Positions 8,501 to 17,400 of a stretch of DNA of 62,478 nt are shown here, one piece after another; the first letter of the stretch is position 1, and each line of letters starts with the position of its first letter. The stretch spans positions 1-62,478 of the forward strand of contig LAZY01000024.1 of the NCBI GenBank assembly GCA_001013295.1, read 5' to 3'. Both the position numbers and the translations under genes were made by a program. The DNA comes from Chryseobacterium indologenes. GTDB lineage: Bacteria > Bacteroidota > Bacteroidia > Flavobacteriales > Weeksellaceae. The notes below the pieces were generated by a model. The model saw only the letters and a list, made by a program, of their open reading frames with translations. It ran no database searches and was not told the origin of the DNA.

Positions 8501-10373
8501 GCCACAGTGTATTACTACGCAAACCATTACATTGGCAGCACCTCCGACTCTTAATTTCACGCTTCCAACATCGGCGTGCTCAGGAGAGCCTATTAACTTA
8601 ACGGTTCCGGGCTATAACTCTGCCAATACTTATACATGGTTCTTTGGAAATAATTCTATCGTTGCTTCTGGAGCAACTACACCAATTTCAATTGTTCCAG
8701 CAGGAACTACAAATATATGGTTCAGAGTGAGAACTCCGCAGGGATGCACCTATGATTCTCCGATTAAGGGAATTGGGATTACTTCTGCAAACTTTAGCGG
8801 TACGCTTCTTCCTCCGGTGGCTGTAGCTTGCGTTGGAAATGCTCCGACAATTACCTTCGTACCTTCAGGACAAGCTCCTGCAAGTTACATCTGGATGAAT
8901 GGTGCTCAGCAAGTGGCAGGAGCTCCAAACTCAGCAAGTTTTACTCCTACTCAATCAGGATATTACTGGCCGGTACTGATCGCATCAAATGGTTGTAAAA
9001 CAGAATCTATGAGTACACAGCCATTATCTGTGACCCTGAAAGCACTTCCATATGTAAACATTTCAGGTAAAGCGAATATCTGTGCAGGATCATCCGTAAC
9101 ACTTAGTGGTATTGTGACTGACAATACATTGGAATATCAATGGAGAAAAGGAGGTACAGTAGTAGTACCATGGGTTGCTTCTTCTTCAGCTCCTATTGTT
9201 TATAATACAGGGGCATTGGCTGTAGGAACTTATGTTTATACACTTGAGGTAAGAACTCCGGGAGCCGCAGGATGTACAAGTTCTAAAAACTTTACGGTTA
9301 CTGTAAGCAGCCCTCCGCCAGCAGTTACTATTTCTTATTCTCTGCAAAGCTGCCAGCCTTATGAAGTAAAACTTACGGCATCAGGATCTGCAGCAGGCGA
9401 TTATAACTGGAGTAACGGTATGGTAGGACAATCTATTGTAGTGAATGAAGGTGGAGCTTATCAGGTGACTTATACAGCGCCAAGCGGATGTAAAGTAACC
9501 GGTAATGTACAAGTGCCACTGAGTCTTGAAAGTCTGATGTGGGTATTCCCTACAGGATGCTATGATGAATGCTATAGAAAAAGCTATGTTATAGGACCAA
9601 AAGGAATATTTGATCACCATGAATGGCAGTACTTCGGAAGCAGTATTCAAAGTGGAAATAACAGTTTTATCAATCCTCTGTATCTTGGTTCATCAGGAAC
9701 TTATAACTTACAGATCAACCATTTTGGATGCCAGTATACTTCAGGAGCATTGAATTACTTCCCTGGTAAAGAATGTGGTGTTACAACGGATTGTAAGCTG
9801 GAAGGTGACGTTTATATGAAGTGGGATAAAGATCACTTTAATATCCACGGAATCCTTCACAATAGTGCAGGTCAGGCTATAACACTTACAGTTTCAAGTG
9901 CAAACGGATTCGGAGTTTATATTCCATCTATGATTACAATCCCGGCAGGAGGCTCATACGATATGAATGCCAATCCACTGGTATTCTATCCGAATGCCAA
10001 TTACCCTGGCTGGGAGGAGATCTTATTCAGCAATGAAACTTGTAAATTCAGTACAAAAATGGAAGGTGGTATATGGATGAAAGGAGGTGCAGGAACAGAA
10101 AGATCAATGGCTGTGACCTCTGCTTCTTCTCTGAAAATAACACCAAATCCTGCAAAGGAAAATGTGAAAATCTCATACAATACAGGCAGTGAAAAGCTGC
10201 AGGCAAAACAAATTACAGTTTTTGATGCCATGGGCAATGTCAAATTCCGTAAGGAACTGAAAGCATCTTCCGGAGAGGTGGGTGTAGAAGTTTCCAGTTG
10301 GCTGCAAGGCGTTTATATTGTCATTGTACAGACAGGAGATACCTCATTGCAAGGTAAGCTAATTAAAAATTAG
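5508..10373 (+). CDS. T9SS-secreted PKD/Ig-like surface protein, 1621 aa
   Basis: A large exported protein. The signal peptide ends at WALQAQ (about residue 30). The body is a chain of Ig/PKD-like beta-sandwich modules, each about 80-90 aa and mostly starting with a Cys-containing strand and a Thr/Gly-rich segment. One clear PKD domain is at about 145-228 with the WEFGDGT signature and GTYTVMLTV. The last ~80 residues are a type A T9SS sorting domain: KITPNPAKENVKI, then VFDAMGNV, then LQGVYIVIV and a Lys-rich end. Family knowledge says such domains direct secretion through the T9SS and cell-surface attachment. An adhesin or gliding-associated role is an inference. A strong terminator follows 12 bp after the stop. 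Confidence 0.85.
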   Translation: MKNNTYFSRQHIFRWLLLCWLLVPWALQAQSARITWSSQVGCQEYRGEKGGTDDNGTTYSFINSSQCLRVCENSWVTYTVSGQNISYVQWTISGGTATYSGPGNTQANVNWGSTGSGAVQAVITYTDGTVENQNICIEKINSPVAKFEMLNLEYKVCRNTTIYFDNTSYQNGGSDIVNYFWEFGDGTTSTAFEPSHAYADPGTYTVMLTVTNKCGCSSSYKRELEVIKSNPVQINCASVVCEGSTEKYNVQDGCKGEWNVVGGTIVGQNGNEIEVKWDQVDPADGFGYVMYKSECGCPEWTTIKIPVILNKGQIKGEPVICINKQYTYSVPQWPTTSVKWTVTGGQLDYNQQRNEVLFTAYQPGTYTLTADYFNTLLSCKGQATFTIVAEQPVTISGGTDEICVGTVQTFNAVPNVPVIWKVSSGSSVYTSPPMSGPFSYNFVTGGSYTVTATKNGGGCESNAILVKVLQAPMPPAGPISGDNKVCPGKPYVYKLNSPIDPGTVPVWEVTNGTIQGSNTGSSVTVIFNSGAPQYVVSVRNRLANSRAGCVSAPISFNVTPLDLNTITINPNPGPFCPSSMQSFSANLNGITPDSMSWSLGNTNYGSIVSGQGTPNISVNFNEVSSSIPTTLNLRIIKCGVIKDLSIPISVLTLPTVSFNVGNICLGGNLNFSVNQGTITSATSVTFTFANNSTATVPFNPAGTYSIVNNGNIQNNTGNNISQTVTVTYTGTNGCNYKPTASANFIIYPETIITISPVYNIAVCDPATMAPYTLTANSSTGLTNTNGWQWYRNGVQIPNANTNVYTISGPNALGTYKVRATDQNTCVVYSQEVKVIQSCPTGGNCTLNPQINFTPQWTACNTISVTNLSYIGTPDEIQWVTDNVLTLVSPQGGSTATYQTSLAGAHIVFVRLRYGSCWYSRGIEVRKNYEPKFNISQVCNGSAYNVTLYNTSTIFDITAPITYTFSLAGQPDQIGQTATYNNLAPGTYTFTMKMVAAGLPQCITTQTITLAAPPTLNFTLPTSACSGEPINLTVPGYNSANTYTWFFGNNSIVASGATTPISIVPAGTTNIWFRVRTPQGCTYDSPIKGIGITSANFSGTLLPPVAVACVGNAPTITFVPSGQAPASYIWMNGAQQVAGAPNSASFTPTQSGYYWPVLIASNGCKTESMSTQPLSVTLKALPYVNISGKANICAGSSVTLSGIVTDNTLEYQWRKGGTVVVPWVASSSAPIVYNTGALAVGTYVYTLEVRTPGAAGCTSSKNFTVTVSSPPPAVTISYSLQSCQPYEVKLTASGSAAGDYNWSNGMVGQSIVVNEGGAYQVTYTAPSGCKVTGNVQVPLSLESLMWVFPTGCYDECYRKSYVIGPKGIFDHHEWQYFGSSIQSGNNSFINPLYLGSSGTYNLQINHFGCQYTSGALNYFPGKECGVTTDCKLEGDVYMKWDKDHFNIHGILHNSAGQAITLTVSSANGFGVYIPSMITIPAGGSYDMNANPLVFYPNANYPGWEEILFSNETCKFSTKMEGGIWMKGGAGTERSMAVTSASSLKITPNPAKENVKISYNTGSEKLQAKQITVFDAMGNVKFRKELKASSGEVGVEVSSWLQGVYIVIVQTGDTSLQGKLIKN

Positions 10374-10385
10374 TGATTTATAAAG

Positions 10386-10414
10386 CAGTGTTCTCTTCGG
10401 AGAACACTGTTTTT
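10386..10414 (+). terminator. Intrinsic terminator with UUCG tetraloop
   Basis: A 10-bp perfect stem (10386-10395 with 10400-10409) closed by TTCG and followed by TTTTT. It sits just after the 1621-aa surface protein. A near copy of this hairpin ends the next gene at 12350-12378. Confidence 0.85.
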
Positions 10415-10442
10415 ATAATAAATGATAACCAAATGAATTTTT

Positions 10443-12308
10443 ATGACACGATTAAAAAACAAACTACAGGTATTGCTTCTGATGCTGCCCTTATTATCTT
10501 TCAGTCAGACTTATCAATGGCAATGGGCAAAACAGGTAGGGGGAGCGACAGGCTCAGCTGATCCGGGATTTACGTATCGATATGATGAATCAATTCGGGA
10601 CATTGTTGTAGACAATAATAACAATACATATTATCTGACGACGGTATGGTCACAGGATCAAAACTTGGATGGGACTACAATACCCAATTATGGGACCCGT
10701 GATCTTTTTCTTTTTTCTACCGATTGTCAGGGAAATATAAGATGGTCAAGAACAATAGGGGGGACGGGCCCTGGTGAAAATGCATGGCACATAGAGGTGG
10801 ATAATAACGGTGGATTATACGTTATGGCCACTCTATATAACGCTGCAGATACTACTCAGCCCAATGAAATTCCTATCAAATTGGATGATACCCATTCGCT
10901 TCCTGCCTATACCTATGTTGATGTCAACACACCAGATCCGGGATTCAAAGCAGCTTATCTGTTAAAATACCATACCTCTAACGGAACATTGGCATGGAGT
11001 AAGCCTTTGCAGGGAGATGTCAATTTTCTAAGCCGATATTGTGATGTGCAAACCATGTATATGGATGCTTCGAAAAATATTCATGCAATCATGGGCTTTA
11101 GAGCAGGAACTCATTTGGATGGGATGATTACCGTACCTTCTACATACACTACAAGCTATCAATATTATCTGGTAAAATTCAATTATAACAATGGGAATAT
11201 GACCCTTGCCACTCCGCTGCTGCTTCCTATAACAGGTGGAATAAGTACAGGAGGAGAGGATGGAAAGGTAAATCTGTTGTATGATGAAAGCCTGAACCGC
11301 TATTATCTTGCAGGAAGAAGAATGGATGGAAGCTACAGTACGTATTTTGAAGATTTTTCATACAATAACGTTCCTTTTACAAAAGATGGCTATTTACTTG
11401 CTTTTGACGGAACTACCGGGGCAGAAGTATGGCGAAAGGAGCTTGACACTAATATGCCGGGATCGATGGATAATGAAATTCATTCGATTATTAAAGACTC
11501 CGGTTCTTCAGATATTTATATTTCAGGACGGTATTTTGCCGGAACTACTCCCGGAACTTTCGGAACTTACACTTTTCCCTTACCTCCTTATCAGGGGCAG
11601 GTACCTTTTGTCATGAGACTGGCAGCAGACGGATCGGTAAAATGGGCTAAGATTGCTGACGGGATAACTACTTATGGCGCATACCGTTTCGTGAAAGGTA
11701 AAATTGTACTTAATGGGAATGAAATTGCTTTTGCTAAAGGAAGCTGGAATGATATATGGGGCAGTTATTCGATGGTACGCCCGAATGGAGATAAAGCAGA
11801 TCCGCTATTGGTTCGTCTCAATAAAGATTCAGGAGCGGTAATAGATGCAGCTGATATTTATAGCAGTTATTTTTCTCAGGACGAATTTACGGCTATTGCT
11901 GTAGACAGAGAGGGTAATTACATATTGGGAGGTCTGTTTCACGACCAGTTATTTACTGATCCCAATGATGGGGTGAATACGATGGGGGTTAATGTAATGG
12001 GAGGCAAATCCCAATCTTTTTTCACAAAATATGCCAAGTCGGCATGCAGTCAGATGTCGGTAGAAGAAACGGCTGTTCAGGCCGGGATACAACTATATCC
12101 GAATCCTGTACAGGACTATCTTACGATCAGAAGTAAGGACCCATTGGTTTCTTATGAAATCTACGGAGCCACAGGACAGCTGATCAAGCAAGGTGCTTTG
12201 AATAGTACACAGGAGCAAATCGTAGTATCTTCTCTTCAGACGGGAGTATATTACATTAAACTTAAAACAAAATCTTCAACAGTAACAGAGAAAATACTGA
12301 AGAAATAA
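10443..12308 (+). CDS. T9SS-secreted protein with beta-propeller-like repeats, 621 aa
   Basis: The signal peptide runs from MTRLKNKLQ through a Leu-rich core to LSFSQ. The mature part has repeated units of the type D.....G.IRWSRTIGGTG followed by D.NGGLYVMAT, also seen as GSVKWAKIADG and EGNYILGGLF. This is the pattern of bacterial beta-propeller (SBBP-like) repeats. The C-terminal ~75 residues (GIQLYPNPVQDYLTI, IYGATGQLI, LQTGVYYIKL, KILKK) form a type A T9SS sorting domain. The product is therefore expected on the cell surface or released. It follows the 1621-aa gene in the same direction but is separated by a strong terminator, so it probably has its own promoter or depends on read-through. 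Confidence 0.85.
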   Translation: MTRLKNKLQVLLLMLPLLSFSQTYQWQWAKQVGGATGSADPGFTYRYDESIRDIVVDNNNNTYYLTTVWSQDQNLDGTTIPNYGTRDLFLFSTDCQGNIRWSRTIGGTGPGENAWHIEVDNNGGLYVMATLYNAADTTQPNEIPIKLDDTHSLPAYTYVDVNTPDPGFKAAYLLKYHTSNGTLAWSKPLQGDVNFLSRYCDVQTMYMDASKNIHAIMGFRAGTHLDGMITVPSTYTTSYQYYLVKFNYNNGNMTLATPLLLPITGGISTGGEDGKVNLLYDESLNRYYLAGRRMDGSYSTYFEDFSYNNVPFTKDGYLLAFDGTTGAEVWRKELDTNMPGSMDNEIHSIIKDSGSSDIYISGRYFAGTTPGTFGTYTFPLPPYQGQVPFVMRLAADGSVKWAKIADGITTYGAYRFVKGKIVLNGNEIAFAKGSWNDIWGSYSMVRPNGDKADPLLVRLNKDSGAVIDAADIYSSYFSQDEFTAIAVDREGNYILGGLFHDQLFTDPNDGVNTMGVNVMGGKSQSFFTKYAKSACSQMSVEETAVQAGIQLYPNPVQDYLTIRSKDPLVSYEIYGATGQLIKQGALNSTQEQIVVSSLQTGVYYIKLKTKSSTVTEKILKK

Positions 12309-12349
12309 AGATTTTGATTCAACACTGAAACTAATAACCCTTATATAGA

Positions 12350-12378
12350 CGGTGCTTTCTTCGGAGAGCACTGTTTCT
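12350..12378 (+). terminator. Intrinsic terminator with UUCG tetraloop
   Basis: A 10-bp stem with two G-U pairs (12350-12359 with 12364-12373), TTCG loop, then TTTCTTTTT. It is a diverged copy of the 10386 terminator and ends the 621-aa protein gene. Confidence 0.75.
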
Positions 12379-12389
12379 TTTTAAATAGA

Positions 12390-12757
12390 TCATGAAAGGG
12401 AAAAATATGCGAAATTTTTGAGTTGTTCCACAAAATAATAGGACATAAATCCCGTCTCTTTCCAGAAGGCATTTGCAAATACCCGTGGGTGGAGTAGTGT
12501 ATTCGCATTGTTCGGAGAGATAAGTTATTTTTATATTCCCTGCAGATCAATAGCAGTTTACTGGCAGTAGCAAGACCGAGATACCCTAAAGCAAGAGCAT
12601 TTTTGTGGCAGATATTTGATATATAACCATCTTTATCCTGATGTGCTGTATAATCTCTTTTTAACTTTTTATCAATATCCTCATTCTGCTTTGTATTTTG
12701 GGCAAGAAAAGTATAATAAGAAAAAAAGATAAAGAATAAGGAGAACAATTTTTTCAT
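12390..12757 (-). pseudogene. Small exported hypothetical protein with a frameshift
   Basis: Starting at ATG 12757, a signal peptide (MKKLFSLFF ... TFLAQ) and about 55 sensible residues (NALALGYLGLATASKLLLI) are read. After about 12525 the same frame becomes Arg/Ser/Pro-rich and runs through the 12350-12373 terminator to 12341, which is implausible. One frame over, the sequence after 12523 reads LISPNNANTLLHPRVFAN, then FWKETGFMSYYFVEQLKNF. It stops at 12390, just outside the terminator. One base missing near 12522-12526 would restore a single ORF of about 122 aa. This is either a real frameshift or a sequencing error. The protein family is not recognised. Confidence 0.5.
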
Positions 12758-13093
12758 TGAAAAGCATATTAGTTTTAGAATACAGATTCATTCCTTAATA
12801 AGATAGTTGGATATAAAGAATGAACAAAATCTGAAAATGGTGTTGTACTTTTTTTATTTTTTTTCAAAATTAAAGTAAATATTTAAGCTAAAATACCCAA
12901 TACCTATTTGTGCGAACCATGCATTTTATTTTGAAATAAGAATCGTATTTAATCTATTGATTTTCAGTGGTGCATATTTGTAAAATGAAATAAATCATAT
13001 ATGAAACTTTCAGAATTATTCCACTATTAACCTTGTGGTACTTATCACGGAGTTCTAATATTGCATCAGATGATAACCGATTCTGAAAATAAC
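12758..13093. other. AT-rich divergent intergenic region
   Basis: Lies between the frameshifted minus-strand gene and the hypothetical gene at 13094. It contains long A/T runs near 12840-12880. I see no ORF, repeat or clear promoter match. Confidence 0.4.
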
Positions 13094-13657
13094 ATGATGA
13101 ACAAAATCTTCTCTCTGCCTTGGATTGGAGAGAGGAGATTTCTTTTATTTCTTCTGTTATTGGTCAATCTTCAGATGGGACAGGCTATGGGTACAGAAGA
13201 AACTGTTTCATCAGACTTTCCGGAACAGGCAACAATATTTATCTTGGATGATGCTGTTGTTTCCGGGATGGAACATATCTATATCTCCGGTTCGGAAAAA
13301 CAGAAATCAGAAAAGAAATCTAAAAAGAAAACCTCTGTTACCCGAAACCGGAAAAAGCTCCAAAAAGAACAACCTGTTTCTTCCGCTGCTCAGCATATCA
13401 ATAAAACCGTAGCCATTTTTTGGCGGAATACAGCATCAGATACTTCTTTACTGGAAAGTACCGGTATTGCAAAGCAGGTGGTAGCACCCGTTCAGTACAG
13501 GATTAAATTTTTTCTGCTGCAGCCTGAAAATGACATTCTCATTTTGACTTACTTATTAAGTATCCTGCTTATACCCATTTATAGAAATTACTGGTTTTCA
13601 AATCTGCGTTTCTACCGAAACTTTAATAGACCACCACCGTCATCATTCCCAATATAG
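13094..13657 (+). CDS. Hypothetical membrane-associated protein
   Basis: About 187 aa from the ATG at 13094. The frame also opens upstream at TTG 13061 and ATG 13070, but the 13094 start places a hydrophobic segment (FLLFLLLLVNLQMGQAMG) at the N-terminus. The middle is highly basic (KKSKKKTSVTRNRKKLQK). The C-terminal part has a second hydrophobic segment (ILILTYLLSILLIPIYRNYW), so it may be anchored in the membrane at the C-terminus. The family is not recognised. It is the first gene of the run that leads to the small QVAIGKQ protein and the 2497-aa protein, 134 bp before the former. Confidence 0.55.
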   Translation: MMNKIFSLPWIGERRFLLFLLLLVNLQMGQAMGTEETVSSDFPEQATIFILDDAVVSGMEHIYISGSEKQKSEKKSKKKTSVTRNRKKLQKEQPVSSAAQHINKTVAIFWRNTASDTSLLESTGIAKQVVAPVQYRIKFFLLQPENDILILTYLLSILLIPIYRNYWFSNLRFYRNFNRPPPSSFPI

Positions 13658-13791
13658 TATCTGTTTAATCAAGATTATCAGATTTCTGTATTCTGCCTCT
13701 CACGCAGGAAAAATCAACGTTATACCTAACCTTCGCAGGAATTATTTCATGCGGACAGGTATTGTCATTCATAAAATCAAATAAAAATACC

Positions 13792-14319
13792 ATGAAAAAA
13801 ACATCACTGGCAATAGCAATGCTGGCGGTCTGTGCTTTAAAGTCACAGGTGGCGATTGGGAAACAGAATATGACCAATGCTTCAGTGTCTCTGGAGTTTT
13901 CCAATACCGAAAACAGAGGTCTTATTCTTCCTTATATTGAAAATAAAACCCCGGTAACCACTGAAGGAGCGCTGATCTATGACACTACGGATCATAAGGT
14001 AAAATACCTGAAGGATGGAGCCCAATGGGTAAACCTGAGTGAAGATGACGGAACTGCTGCAACCATTGGAACTGCCGATCTGAGTATACAGGGAGTAGAT
14101 AAGTCAGAAAAGGCAACAGCCAAAACAAGCATCGGAACTCCCACCTCTGCAACAGGAATTCTTGTACTGGAAGCAGTGGATAAAGCCATGATCTTACCAA
14201 AAATAGCGAGCCCGCATCTTAATATCATTGATCCGGCTCCCGGGATGATAGCCTATGACACTGTGAAAAAGCAGGTTGCTGTATATAATGGTAAAGTCTG
14301 GACTTTCTGGAAACCTTAA
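13792..14319 (+). CDS. Small secreted QVAIGKQ protein with duplicated ILP/YDT module
   Basis: 175 aa from the ATG at 13792 (MKKTSLAIAMLAVCALKSQ signal peptide). The predicted mature start is QVAIGKQ. Two related modules follow. The first, at about 41-83, is NRGLILPY ... GALIYDTTDHKVK ... W. The second, at about 130-175, is DKAMILPKIASPHLN ... PGMIAYDTVKKQ ... NGKVWTFWKP. The pattern resembles the short KGFLLPRM...EGLIIYNTD...W module common in exported Bacteroidota proteins of unknown function. A clear paralogue lies at 61796-62311, with the same mature start and the same C-terminal W..WK. Neither has a T9SS sorting domain. Function unknown; its place beside large surface proteins suggests a partner or assembly role. 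Confidence 0.7.
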   Translation: MKKTSLAIAMLAVCALKSQVAIGKQNMTNASVSLEFSNTENRGLILPYIENKTPVTTEGALIYDTTDHKVKYLKDGAQWVNLSEDDGTAATIGTADLSIQGVDKSEKATAKTSIGTPTSATGILVLEAVDKAMILPKIASPHLNIIDPAPGMIAYDTVKKQVAVYNGKVWTFWKP

Positions 14320-14368
14320 TTATAAGCAATATCAGACTTTAGATTAAAAATAGATCCCTCTTTTAAAA

Positions 14369-14476
14369 ATGAAAAAAACAATTTTACTGGTTCCGCTTTC
14401 TATAAGCATGTCCGCTTGTCGTCAGGTAGGTATTAACCCGGAACTTTCATCGGATCTCCGATTAAAAACTACTTAA
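14369..14476 (+). CDS. Very small lipoprotein, 35 aa
   Basis: An ATG at 14369 starts MKKTILLVPLSISMSAC, a standard lipoprotein signal with a lipobox ending SAC. The mature peptide would be only 19 residues, from CRQVGINPELSSD to a stop at 14474-14476. The 2497-aa gene starts at 14479, only 2 nt after this stop, so the two are likely translationally coupled. It could be a real micro-lipoprotein or a short leader ORF. Similar size occurs among bacterial lysis or small anchoring lipoproteins, but no family is recognised. Confidence 0.5.
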   Translation: MKKTILLVPLSISMSACRQVGINPELSSDLRLKTT

Positions 14477-14478
14477 TC

Positions 14479-17400
14479 ATGAAAAAACAAAACCTCTTTT
14501 TATTCCTATTGCTCTTTCTGGGTAATATGATCCTTTACGCACAATGTAGCGTCAATGCAGGAGGAAATGCCACAATATGCGGTACATCCTATACCCTGCA
14601 GGGAAGCTCATCGGGCAGTACCGGCGGGCCTCCGGTATGGACACTCGTGTCCAAACCTTCCGGCGCCCCTGATCCGGTGATAAGCAATGTAAATTCCCTG
14701 ACACCCAATGTGACGGGAATGACAGCTCCCGGCAATTATGTATTTCAGGTGGCACAGAATTGTAGTCCTTCTGGCTCTGCATCATCCCAGGTAACGATTA
14801 CCGCACCGGGAGATGTGGCTACCTTTACTGCCGGGACAGATATTACGAATGTGCCTGCCACTACAGGTACCGTTACACTGAATGGTATTGTACCTGCAGG
14901 CTATACCGCATCATGGAGTGCATATAATATATACAGATGGCAGCGAAGTAGTATAAAGAATATGCAGAATGCCATGTTTAGTTCTACTACATCAGCTACA
15001 ACTACATTCAGTCTCATCAAAAAAGCAGATCACGATATAGATCCGGCTTATCTGGTAACGCTCAGGATAACATCAACTCTTAATCCCAACTGTTGGTACG
15101 AAAAATCGATCACGGTAAGATTTATACCTAATCCACAGATAGTACCTGCATTGTCATCTTCCCGATGTGTTTCTTCAAGTGGAGGAAGTAGTCATTTCGT
15201 ATCCTTACAAAGTACTTCCCCAATTTTTTCTCAGGGATATTCAAGTACGCCAGGATCTTCGGGAAACTTTGGTACCACTATTACTATGGCTGTTAACAGT
15301 CAACCTGCAGGAGGAAACATAGTATATTCGGATATACATGATGGAAATATATATCTTGGCGGTATAACTGTGCCGGGGGTCTATAAGTTTACATTAACTG
15401 TTTCTAATGCAGCAGGGTCATACACAACCCCAGAGATTACCTATACTTTTAATGGTATACAGCCTAACCATCCAAGTTTCTTAGTAGCTTCCAGACCTGA
15501 ACAGATGATGATTTATGATTCTGGTGATTCGGGAGGAGAAGTTCATTGCAACTTTGCGGGGCAGACAACACCTATTACTTTTCTTTTTACACTCAATCCT
15601 TCTGATCCAACTTCCCTTATTACTAAAACAACCAATAAGGGAACAATCCCACCTGGCGGAGTTCCGTCTATAGTAGATGCTGGAGCAGGAACAGCGAATA
15701 GAAGTGCAATAATAACACCGCCTGCAGGTGGATGGAGAGTAGGAACATACGCATTCACTGTAAGTACCAGTAATGGGACTTGTAACATTTCTCAAAGCTA
15801 TTACATACATATTTCTGATGGTAATCGTTCTAATGCAACTGTGCCTAATACTACAGTATGCTACCCGGGGTCAGGTATAGTGACAGCCACTATTCCATTA
15901 CCTGCAGTGTATAAGGGTGTACCCAACAGCAGTTATTTACAGGATTTTGATGGACGATACAGATTAACATTAGTTTCAAAACCTTCAGGAGCTGCAAATC
16001 CTACATTTGAACCTTATGCTAATACATTATTTACCAATGCTTCTACTACGATTTCGAATCTTGATACGCAAGGGGAATATGTATTCAAAATAAAAGCGGA
16101 TACATACGTTCCGACAGTAGGTGCTTTTTTAGATAAAGAATACGCCTGTTCAGGGGCTTCTCTGGAAGGTACATTCTCTGTATTCGTATCAGGTCAGGTG
16201 GGCGCAAATGCGGGCTCTGCACAGACTTTAATAGGAACTTCCCAAACTACATTTAATGGGAATAATCCGGGAGTTGCCACGGGCGCATGGACATTGTTAT
16301 CCAAGCCTTCCGGGGCTACTGATCCGGTGATTGTAACGCCATCAGCTTACAATACCAATGTTACAGGATTCAATACTCCTGGAGTATACACTTTCCGATG
16401 GACAGTTACCACAGGCAACTGTGCCAGTACCAGTGATCTTACGGTTACTGTTGCTGCTCCGGCTCCCGGAGGTGTAACGGCTGCTGTATGGTATAAGGCA
16501 GATGCCGGTGTATATTCCAATGCAGGGACCACTGCAGCGGCGGACAATACAGCCGTTCAGCAATGGAATGATCAGATGGGAACAGGATACCATCTTGTTC
16601 AGGCAACGGCTGCTCAAAAGCCAACTTTCTCTAATCAGACTACGCTGGCTAACTTCAATCCTACCGTAACTTTTATTTCAGCAGGGCATGGAGTAGGACA
16701 AGGCGGCTTTATGGCTGCAGATCCGGGAACCGGAAATGCGATTATAAATCGTGCTCAGGGAAGTATCTATATTGCCGGTAAAATGACTACGCTTGGGGCT
16801 GCCGGATTGGCCGGTTTTGACCAGACAATGGATTATCCGGGTTTACATATTTCCAACAATGCCACTACGGATAAGCTATTATTCTATACGGCAGGAAGTG
16901 GCTATACTACATTATCTACCAATTTATTTGCTGCCAAAAGACCTTTTGTAGCAGGATCTTCATGGCTGAATGCAGCCGGTTCTACAGCAGCATACACATT
17001 GGCTAAAGCATGGCTGGATGGTAATGAGTCCGTTTATAATAATACGGATATAAACGTCAATACAACTGATAATGCAACAACCCGTGTTTTCAGGATTGGA
17101 CGCGATACCAACTGGGGAAGTCATGATGGGCAGATGAATGAGGCTATTGTATTTGCAAACCCTCTTTCTGCATCAGAAAAAGCCCGTGTAGATTCTTATT
17201 TATCTGTTAAATGGGGATCAACATTGCTAGGAGATTATGTAAATTCTACAAGTGGCATCATATGGAATTATATTGCTGCTTATCAGAATAATATTCTTGG
17301 GATTGCAAGGGATAATCTTTCTACTTTATACCAGAAGCAATCGCGAAGCGAAAATCCTAATCAGCAATTGATCATAGGTGCAGGAAGCTCATTGGCCAAT

